DNA of 64,000 nt, from positions 766,976 to 830,975 of the forward strand of contig QEOQ01000226.1 of the NCBI GenBank assembly GCA_010279815.1, in the 5' to 3' direction. Shown piece by piece: positions 57,007 through 64,000 of this stretch. Position numbers and translations under genes: made by a program. Below the pieces are notes generated by a model. The model made no database searches. It worked only from the letters and a program-made list of their open reading frames with translations, and was not told the DNA's origin. The number at the start of each line of letters is the position of its first letter. The stretch's first letter is position 1. This DNA comes from Brachionus plicatilis (lineage: Eukaryota; Rotifera; Eurotatoria; Ploima; Brachionidae).

Positions 57007-57774
57007 GTTTTTTTAAATTTTTAAAAGAAGATAATAAGCAGAAATTTTTAAAACATAAGTTTTTTTTCTTTATTTTTCAAAGTTTTTCAGTTTTACAAAA
57101 ATTAAAAAAAAATTAAAAAAAATCAAAAAAAAATTATTAAAAAATTATTAAAAAATTTTTGCTAAGCTAATAAATTTTTATTGAAGAAGAATTTTTAATA
57201 AGATTATGGGCTCGGGACTTGTCCATACGTCATTTAATTGTAATAGAGCCAATTGTAAAAAATTTGGTCAACATATGAAGCTAAGTACTTGAAAAAGGAG
57301 TAGAGATGCAAAAAACTTTTAGTTAGCCTGGCACTGTTCAAATTGTGGCAGATTTAAATCGACAATTAATGATTCATTTTTTGTCCGTTTTAAAAAACCA
57401 TTAAAAATTAATATGCATCTAAAATAAATCCTTTCTTAGACATTTAAAATTGTCCAAGAAACAAAAATAATAAACATTTTCATATTTTTTATATTTAAAG
57501 AGAACTTATTTTTTTCTTTAAACTTAAGTAAAGTTTGGTGAAAATTATAAGTTTTCCTGATCACATATTTTTTGAGAACACTTGATCACAAAATCGACAT
57601 GACTCAAAATATATTTTGCTATAATTTTTTCTTCAAACTTCATTGCCGATTGTTTCTGTTTGATTCTCATTGCAAACAAAGAATTATTTTCATAGCATTT
57701 TTGAAATTGAAGAAAAAAATTGCTGATCAAAAATTTTTTTATAAATATTTAAAATAAAAGTTAAAGAAAAAAGA
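57007..57774. other. AT-rich stretch before the tRNA genes
   Basis: The words CCTGATCACATATTTTTTGAG and CTTGATCACAAAATCGACATG (57555-57605) resemble the TGATCAC/TGACCAG ends near 4.3 and 47.8 kb. No complete element. Confidence 0.35.
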
Positions 57775-57845
57775 GGGGGCATCCGGGATTGAACCGGAGA
57801 CCTCTCGATCTGCAGTCGAATGCTCTACCACTGAGCTATACCCCC
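57775..57845 (-). tRNA. trnC-GCA: tRNA-Cys (anticodon GCA)
   Basis: The 71-nt minus-strand sequence folds as a cloverleaf: acceptor GGGGGTA/TGCCCCC, D arm GCTC-AGTGGTA-GAGC, anticodon arm TTCGA-CTGCAGA-TCGAG with GCA in the loop, T arm TCCGG-TTCAATC-CCGGA. No intron. Internal A and B boxes are present. After the gene the minus strand reads TCTTTTTT, a pol III terminator. Identical to the plus-strand copy 166 bp away. Confidence 0.95.
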
Positions 57846-58011
57846 TTGTCATTTTCTATTTAGTATATATTAATAAATTTTTATTAAGGTATTTAATTTG
57901 TCTAAAGATATAAAGTTTCATTTTTTCAAACTCTAATCGAAATATGTCACATATTGATGGCCTTAAATCAATCAAAATTTTTCTTTTCTTAAAAGACTTT
58001 CTAAATCGTAA

Positions 58012-58082
58012 GGGGGTATAGCTCAGTGGTAGAGCATTCGACTGCAGATCGAGAGGTCTCCGGTTCAATCCCGGATGCCCCC
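58012..58082 (+). tRNA. trnC-GCA: tRNA-Cys (anticodon GCA)
   Basis: The same 71-nt sequence as 57775-57845, on the opposite strand. The two genes diverge from a 166-bp spacer. A run of eight T residues at 58087-58094 serves as pol III terminator. The open frame 57856-58068 overlapping it on the minus strand is a shadow. Confidence 0.95.
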
Positions 58083-58924
58083 TCTGTTTTTTTTAAATTT
58101 ATTTAAATTTATGATTCGAGTTTGCTCTTTAAACCAAATTTAAAAACTGATTATATTTTTAATTTTTATTAATTTACCCTTATTTGAATTTTATTAATTA
58201 TTAAAGATAAGGAAGATCGATAATATTATCAAACCACAAAAATAGTAAATTATACCACTAATTTAATAAAACAACCACAAATTAAATTTTCAATCAAACA
58301 TTCAGTTTTTTTTTTTCCAATAATCTAACATTACCAATAATTTTTATTTCTAACCACATTTTGATTACAATAACCATAAATTTATTAAAAAAATTATCAA
58401 AAAAAGTATAAAAAATAACAAAATAAAAAAACAATCGATTACATTTATTCAAACAAAAATATGTTATTTTTCAAATGCATGTCACTCATGATATTTCCGA
58501 ATCTTTTCGAAAGATAAGACATGATTAATTGAAAAATTTTCAAGTTTATCAAAAGAATCAGCTTATTTTCGAGGAATCGAACTCGACAGAATCGGCTAAA
58601 AAAAATTTATTGTAAATAAGACACGTCTAAATTGGAAAAAAAAATAAGAAAGTAATTTTATCAAAGTTTTAATATTAATAAATCAATTTTTATATATTCT
58701 TTATTTTTCTTTAACTCTGTTAAAAAAGATAAATGTTTTAAAAAAGAAATGAGATTTTCAACTTTGTAATTCTAAACAGTGTTATTTAGTTTATCTTTTG
58801 AAGCTATATAACATACTTTGTGCTTGATAATCACGCCAGTATTTAGTTGTATCATCAGAGTTTCTGTGTTTGATTGTTCTAATCGAAGACAATCAATCAA
58901 AGAGAGCAAATTGTATTAGCCCCA
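58083..58924. other. AT-rich intergenic stretch
   Basis: Nothing recognisable is seen. Confidence 0.4.
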
Positions 58925-59530
58925 GTCAAACATTTGAATTTTTTTGTAGTTTCTTTAAAGATTCTTTAAATAATCTTTATAATCTGACCTATTTTGAAGA
59001 AAAAATTGAGATATTCTAGATAAAAAAAATTTATCACTGTAAATAAAAAAATATTTAGTTTTTCTCTATACAGTGCCGATTTGACAAGTGGTTTTCTGGT
59101 AATTTTACGTATTAATTCGTAAAAATGAAAACGCCAAAAAAAGCTCAATTTTTTGAAATTTTTATTATTTTCTAGTAAATTTTGAAAAAAATAGTTTCTA
59201 TTTTTTTGATTATATTTTACCTAAAGTTACTTTTTTTACATAAATTAACGTAAAAATTAGTAAAAAAAAGTTAAAAAAAAGTAACTTCTGGTCAAATATG
59301 CTTTTTTCAAAATTTATTAGAAGATAATAAAAAATTCAAAAAATTGAGCTTTTTTTGGCATTTTAATTTTTACCAATTTTTACGTAAAATTACCAGAAAT
59401 CCACTTGTCAAATCGGCACTGTATATTCTTTGGAATGCTTTATCTGTTCAACCAGTCAAAAAGTTTTCAAAAGAAAGATTTTTATTAAGATTTTTTGTAG
59501 TTTCTTTAAAGATTCTTTAGAAAATCTTTA
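58925..59530 (+). pseudogene. Probable LINE 3' fragment split by a MITE
   Basis: After the MITE the plus strand reads ILWNALSVQPVKKFSK, close to the ILWNSLSVNAVS near the C-terminus of the 17.6-kb element. A 40-bp word (TTTTTTGTAGTTTCTTTAAA and onward) occurs both at 58937-58980 and 59491-59530. Confidence 0.4.
59071..59421. mobile_element. Tc1/mariner-type MITE (TA target site)
   Basis: The inverted ends CAGTGCCGATTTGACAAGTG and complement bound 351 bp. Arms of about 110 bp each contain AATTTTACGTA and AAAGCTCAATTTTTTGAA words. TATA flanks both sides, consistent with a TA duplication. CAG-type ends and TA fit Tc1/mariner/pogo. Confidence 0.85.
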
Positions 59531-59613
59531 GTGAATAAATTTATAAAGAAAATGTTGACATTTTAGGACCATTACCTATATCCGATTAGCAATTCGTGTA
59601 TATTTTAATTATA

Positions 59614-59979
59614 AGGTTCGCGCAGTTTGAAAAGGTGCCACTTTGTCTATTTCGGAAGCAACAGCGATCGCTGGCGATTTAATTAAAATTAATTAATTAA
59701 AATGACCGGTCCACTCATAGAATTTGCCGTTCCTATGCAATATTCGCTTTCAGAATGTATACATATTAATAAGGTTATGTCTATTAAACAATGACATATT
59801 ATAGCTCATGGGTAACTAAAATTTGTTTTTTTTATCTTTGAGGGGGGTGGGATCAAAAATTTTTTTTTTGACATTACCTAAAAAATCATTATTTCAAGGT
59901 TTTCAAGTATATAGATTAATATTTTAAAGTCGGTTTGCTGAAATTCAGATAGTGCTGTAGTTTTGCTACGCGCGAACCT
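59614..59979. repeat. Inverted pair AGGTTCGCGC bounding 366 bp
   Basis: AGGTTCGCGC at 59614-59623 and its exact complement at 59970-59979 could be ends of a small DNA element. No target duplication is clear. AGGTTCGCG also occurs in the loop of the hairpin at 8698-8757. Confidence 0.35.
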
Positions 59980-59999
59980 AGTCTGTCGTTTTTCTAAAT

Positions 60000-60370
60000 G
60001 TATCGAACTATTCCCACTGTCTAATCAAATAGCGGAAGAAATAGCCAATATCTATTCTTATTAGTATGCCATCATTGCGTCCCTGAAGCTGCTTTATCCG
60101 ATCAAGGGACAAATTTTCAGTCCAAAGTAATATCACTTCTTTTTGAAAAATTAGACATTCACCGGTTGAAAACATCAGCCTATCATCCGCAATGTAATGG
60201 ATCTACTGAACGCTTCAACATAACTTTAGAACAGATGCTCACTTGTTATGACTCAGAAAATCAATGAGAATGGAAAAATTTCCTCCCATGCCTGGCACAT
60301 TCGTATAACACGAGTTAACATGCATCTGAAATTTGGATCACGATCGAATCATATCCCATTCGTTGGATCA
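60000..60370 (+). pseudogene. Ty3/Gypsy integrase core fragment
   Basis: With frameshifts the plus strand gives CVPEAALSDQGTNFQSK, LLFEKLDIHRLKTSAYHPQ, CNGSTERFNITLEQML and FLPCLAHSYNTS. The second Asp (SDQGTNF) and the Glu (STERFN) of the D,D-35-E integrase catalytic triad are visible, with the typical TSAYHPQ-x-NG-x-x-ER motif. Stop codons interrupt it. No LTR is recognised. Confidence 0.85.
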
Positions 60371-61243
60371 TGATCAGTTATTTAGATTTCAACTGGATAA
60401 GTATTATTCAGAGTTGTTTATAAGTCACAGTTTAAAAAATAAGTCATAATAATTTAAGTCAAAGTTATGACTTGCACAAAAATTTTTATCAATATCTACA
60501 TTTGAACAGCCAGGAATTTGGAAGCAACTGCTTTATTGGTATCAAATATGGATTTATTAAATCATTGTCTTGACTTAAAAAAAAAAAAAATTAAGACTTG
60601 TGACTAAAAAACAAGTTTGGTATTATTAAATAATTACAAGGTTTTACCTATTGTTTCGCTTCTGGAATATTAAAAATTAAAAAAAAAGTTTAATCAAAAA
60701 GCTTTATTTTGGTTCAATCAATGTTTTGTTTTTATTTTTTGAAACCTGATTTTTTCTCTTTAATTTTGATTTTGGTATCAATATAAAATTTTAATTTTAA
60801 TTAAATATAAAATTATTAAATTTTACTTGTATCTTATTGCTCTTTATGTTTTTATTTAGTCTTAATTTTGTTTAGAAAAAGGCTTTAAAATCATATAACT
60901 GGCTGAAGGAGCTCTGTTCGTAGCCTTTCTTTTAAAAATGAAATAAACTATTAAATAAAAAACATTTATTAACAATGACGAATGAATTTTTTTGCTTTTT
61001 TTTATTATAGCTTTTATTTCCTTTTTTCATTATGTGTTTAGCTATTTTGATTGTTGCTATTTTAACACAAGCCCTGCTATATAGGCTTTACCATGCGTCT
61101 ATTTTAAATTTATTATTTATTAGATTATTAAATTTTAAAAAATTTTCCTTTTGTTAATAGAATTTGCAACAAACCAATTTTTTGCTTTAATATTAATCAA
61201 AATATATATTATATAAAAATTTTTTTTTAAATATTTAATCGTT
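60371..61243. other. AT-rich stretch with a partial AAGTC-type repeat
   Basis: CAGAGTTGTTTATAAGTCAC at 60411 and GACTTGTGACTAAAAAAC at about 60594 look like a decayed copy of the CAGAGTTGTTTAAAAGTC MITE family. Otherwise nothing is seen. Confidence 0.45.
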
Positions 61244-61758
61244 GGCATGTTGAAGTTTATGATCAAATGATCAAATGCTCAATTAAAAAGAATGCATAAT
61301 AATTTCTTAAATTAACGAAATGATTTTTTTTTTATTGGTAATGATGTAACATATTATGCTACAGTCTCAAAAAATTATTTTAAGTTGATCATAAAATAAA
61401 TGGATTAATAATCGATTTTTAGAATTAAAAAGAGTACAAAATCCGAAAGACAAAAGATTTAACTTCGCAAAGATAATAAGATTAAAAAACCAAATAATAT
61501 TTTATGTTAAAAAAAAATTTTATTTATTTGCATTATTAACTTTACTAAAAAATCAAAAATAATCGATCATTTTAGTTAATTTTGAACATACTATTAATTT
61601 AAAATTTTTTATTTTTTGAAATTTTAATGTAACAAACTATGTTAATCAATGTTACATCAAGAATTTTATAAAATTCTGCCTAAATCTTCAGGAAATTTAT
61701 TATTAAATATAAAATGAGCAATTTGATATAAAGTTTTGATCATAAACTTCAACATGCC
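61244..61758. mobile_element. hAT-like MITE, GGCATSTTGAAG family, longer copy
   Basis: The inverted ends GGCATGTTGAAGTTTATGAT and complement bound 515 bp. Perfect 8-bp duplications TAATCGTT lie at 61236-61243 and 61759-61766. The ends differ from those of the element at 27-381 at only two of the first twenty bases. Confidence 0.88.
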
Positions 61759-61766
61759 TAATCGTT

Positions 61767-62739
61767 TAATTTTTAAATATTAAGATTCATTGAGTTTGAA
61801 TTTTTTTTCTTTTTAATGTTTTTTAATATCTTTTTATTATGTTTTTTATATTTATTCTTTGAGAGTAGATTAAATATTAAAGTTAGTTATCCTTAGAATA
61901 TGTATGGAAATTTTACTGTTTTTTACACATTTGGGTTTTAAAAATTTAGATTTAATTCAAAATGTTTTTAAAAGAAAGAATTTGATCTAAAATTTTATTT
62001 AACAAATCAAATTGTATCTTACTAATCTGGATCGATCAGGCTTACGATCATGCATATGATTAACCGGTTATGTTAAAAGCCTGTATGATTCAAAGACTGG
62101 AAAGTATTTCTAAACCGGTTATCAAAATTTAGCCTAATTTCGACTGATATTTTTCTAAATTTTAGATATTTAGAATTTAATTTTTTTTAATAAATTGTTT
62201 TAAAAAATTCAATTTTTCAAAATTTTCCTTTCTAATAAAGAATGTCTATTAAAATGTATGTTCAACATGCATTATATTACTCATTAAAATAAATTTCAGA
62301 AAAGATGATCTCTCTGAAATTTATTTTTTTGAAAATTAAAAAAAATTCGTGCACCACGATATTCAAGCATTTTTACAAGCATGAAGATTTAGCTTATGAA
62401 ACTTTTAATATTTATTTGTTTAAAATATTAACAAACTTAAACTAAAAAATGTTGTAATTTTGTAATAAAATTTATCCGAAAATGTCAAGTATTTCAATGA
62501 TTTAAATCCTCAGACGGCTTCTCCAGTCTTGAAAAGAAGTAATGATCGATCGACAAAGCTTTATTCAAAACCAAGGTTCAAGAGAATCATGAATATGGAA
62601 TTGAGGACAATTCTTAAGAAACAACTAGTTCTAAAAATTTAAGGAAAAACTTTTGTGTTCAAAATAAAATTTCTGAGCTCTTTCTTATATCTAATATCCA
62701 ATTAACTAGTACAGTAGTTGATACAAAATAAAGAAAGTT
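61767..62739. other. AT-rich stretch, no gene assigned
   Basis: A less AT-rich patch at 62025-62115 has two copies of AACCGGTTAT. It could be the end of a repeat; no partner is found. Confidence 0.35.
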
Positions 62740-63003
62740 TATCTTTTCAATAAATCCACGTTTTGTACTTCCTGATAAAAAAAGCTGTTAGGGAAATGAT
62801 TAAGAGAAAGAATGATAAAAAAAAGAATGAATTATAAGATATTCTTACTAAAAAAAAATCTTACCTGTGATTTTTGGACGTCATTGAGTAGAGAGCCATA
62901 TATTGCAGTTTCTGGCCATTTTATTTCAAACGATTGGATGCTAAACGAATACCTGTTAGATATAATTTATTCTACACATCCTCATAATATAATAATTTTT
63001 TAA
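62740..63003 (+). pseudogene. hAT transposase fragment
   Basis: The frame 62812-63003 reads NLTCDFWTSLSREPYIAVSG, GHFISNDWMLNEYLLDI; an upstream piece in another frame gives INPRFVLPDKKAVREMIK. The T-x-D-x-W-T-S segment with the first catalytic Asp, followed by HFI-x-x-DW, is the signature of hAT transposases. A frameshift lies in the A run near 62815. The C-terminal dimerisation region is absent. Confidence 0.8.
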
Positions 63004-63029
63004 TTTTATTTCATTTTGCAAGTAAAGAT

Positions 63030-63190
63030 AATGAATGATTTCGGAATATGCATCTTGTCACCATTGCTTTTTCTGACACTAATGAAAACCACTGAAGGAT
63101 AAATAACTGGCATCAATTTGGGAATATCTCTGGGTCGGATTGAAAATCTTGAATAACCTTATTATGCGGATGATATTGCCTTAATATCGT
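63030..63190 (+). pseudogene. Non-LTR reverse transcriptase fragment (YADD region)
   Basis: One plus-strand frame reads CILSPLLFLTLMKTTEG, INLGISLGRIENLE and YYADDIALIS with two stops. This is the catalytic YADD region of an RT different from the one at 23.8-25.4 kb. Confidence 0.7.
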
Positions 63191-63929
63191 AAATCATTTA
63201 AAGGAGAAAAACGAGAATCTGAAATTCAGTACTAGATATGTTGGTATCGAAATAAACATCAGATAGCCAGAAATTATTTGCATTAACAAGGAATTGAATG
63301 TACTTATTTCTGTTGGAGATGAAAATCTTAAGAGTGCCAAAAGCTTTACATAAAAATTGAATAGTTGAATATTTGAATAAGTTAATTTAAAAGTTGAATA
63401 ATTGAAAAATAGAATAGCTAAATGAGTTTAATATTTTTAATATGAAAACTGAATAGTTGAAAAACCTTATTAAATGAAAACTTGAATAAGTGAACAGTAC
63501 AAATAGTAAGAATAAAATAATAATAAAAAAATGATAACTATTATATTGAATAATACAAAAAGTTGTCCATTACCTGAAAGAAGAGGAAGACCAACTGGTT
63601 TTAAACAAAACAGAAATGTCAACCAGAAAAGATTTCCAACATCATTAATTTATTATTAAAATACATCCTTTGAGCATACTATAAGCATAGACAAGATTTA
63701 AAATAATTCCCATCATATTAAAAATAATATAAAATGGCTTATATTTGATTGGGCAGTATTTAAATTTAATTTGTCAGTCAAAATAATTATCTCGAATTGT
63801 AAGTAAATAAATTTAAATTATCAGTAATTAATAAATATTGATCAGTATTTTTTCAATAAGTACAGAAAGTGTATTTATTTTATTTTATTTGTAAACTATT
63901 TAAATGAACTGTTAGTATTTTAACTGAAT
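63191..63929. other. AT-rich stretch with GAATAGTTGAATA-type simple repeats
   Basis: Degenerate AAGTTGAATAGTTGAAAA units occur at 63350-63500. No gene is seen. Confidence 0.4.
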
Positions 63930-64000
63930 TACCATTATTTATTTATTTATTTCATTTTGCGCCGATTCTGGCGATGCATTAAAATTAAAAATGAAAAGTG
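63930..64000 (-). mobile_element. 3' end of a retrotransposon related to the 23.4-25.5 kb element, running off the window
   Basis: On the minus strand the edge reads GCATCGCCAGAATCGGCG, followed by AAATGAAATAAATAAATAAA. The young element at 23410 ends TTTCATCGCCAATATTGGCG with GAAATAAATAATAATAAT. The shared hairpin stem CGCC/GGCG and tail context indicate one family. Confidence 0.55.

Noticed and set aside
57856..58068. 70-residue minus-strand ORF (NRRPLDLQSNALPLSYTPL)
   Set aside because: This is the antisense of the tRNA-Cys gene, a common false ORF.
1..64000. CRISPR arrays, operons, ribosome binding sites
   Set aside because: The window is clearly eukaryotic with spliced genes; the regular repeats seen are transposon ends or coding tandem repeats.

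Overview
The window is nuclear DNA from a small invertebrate animal. It is very AT-rich, its genes have mostly 45-62 bp introns plus a few multi-kilobase ones filled with transposons, and it carries animal-specific proteins: a perlecan-like matrix protein with Ig, LDL-receptor class A, laminin EGF and laminin IV modules, a TMEM45 family membrane protein, and a C-type lectin-like protein. A rotifer or another AT-rich lophotrochozoan would fit, but the taxon cannot be fixed from this sequence alone.

Host genes, left to right: (1) 833-7115, minus strand, a six-exon gene for a 1256-residue type II membrane protein with a long cysteine-rich ectodomain made of repeated exon-sized modules and a C-type lectin-like end; (2) 16344-17456, plus strand, a two-exon gene for an unrecognised 353-residue protein; (3) 25815-41747, minus strand, a 13-exon gene for a 1365-residue perlecan-like secreted protein that stops in the middle of a laminin EGF module and has no laminin G part; (4) 54604-55674, plus strand, an intronless coding region for a seven-span TMEM45/DUF716 protein; (5) two identical tRNA-Cys(GCA) genes in divergent orientation at 57775-57845 and 58012-58082. 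For both long multi-exon models every splice junction preserves frame and the exon lengths sum to a multiple of three.

The rest is a graveyard and nursery of mobile elements. There are non-LTR retrotransposon fragments (7.7-8.5, 12.4-13.4, 17.6-18.6, 23.4-25.5, 32.1-33.5, 37.1-38.6, 38.9-39.2, 45.2-45.6, 63.0-63.2 kb and the window end), Ty3/Gypsy pieces (43.9-44.2 and 60.0-60.4 kb), a Tc1 relic (11.8-12.4 kb), a piggyBac relic (4.35-5.2 kb), hAT coding pieces (14.1 and 62.8 kb), and many foldback elements or MITEs. Several MITEs show clean 8-bp target duplications typical of hAT elements; one shows a TA duplication.

The most notable observations are: a 5'-truncated non-LTR element with an intact RT reading frame flanked by a 260-bp perfect direct repeat, apparently a giant target-site duplication, just downstream of the truncated perlecan-like gene; a nested set at 47.7-49.9 kb in which a core-deleted MULE with 9-bp target duplication sits in a 2-kb element with ~110-bp inverted ends, itself inside a third foldback element; and a short gene at 10.6-11.3 kb with HUH/Rep-like motifs downstream of a GC-rich palindrome cluster. 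All functional statements are inferred by reading motifs; no database search was possible.
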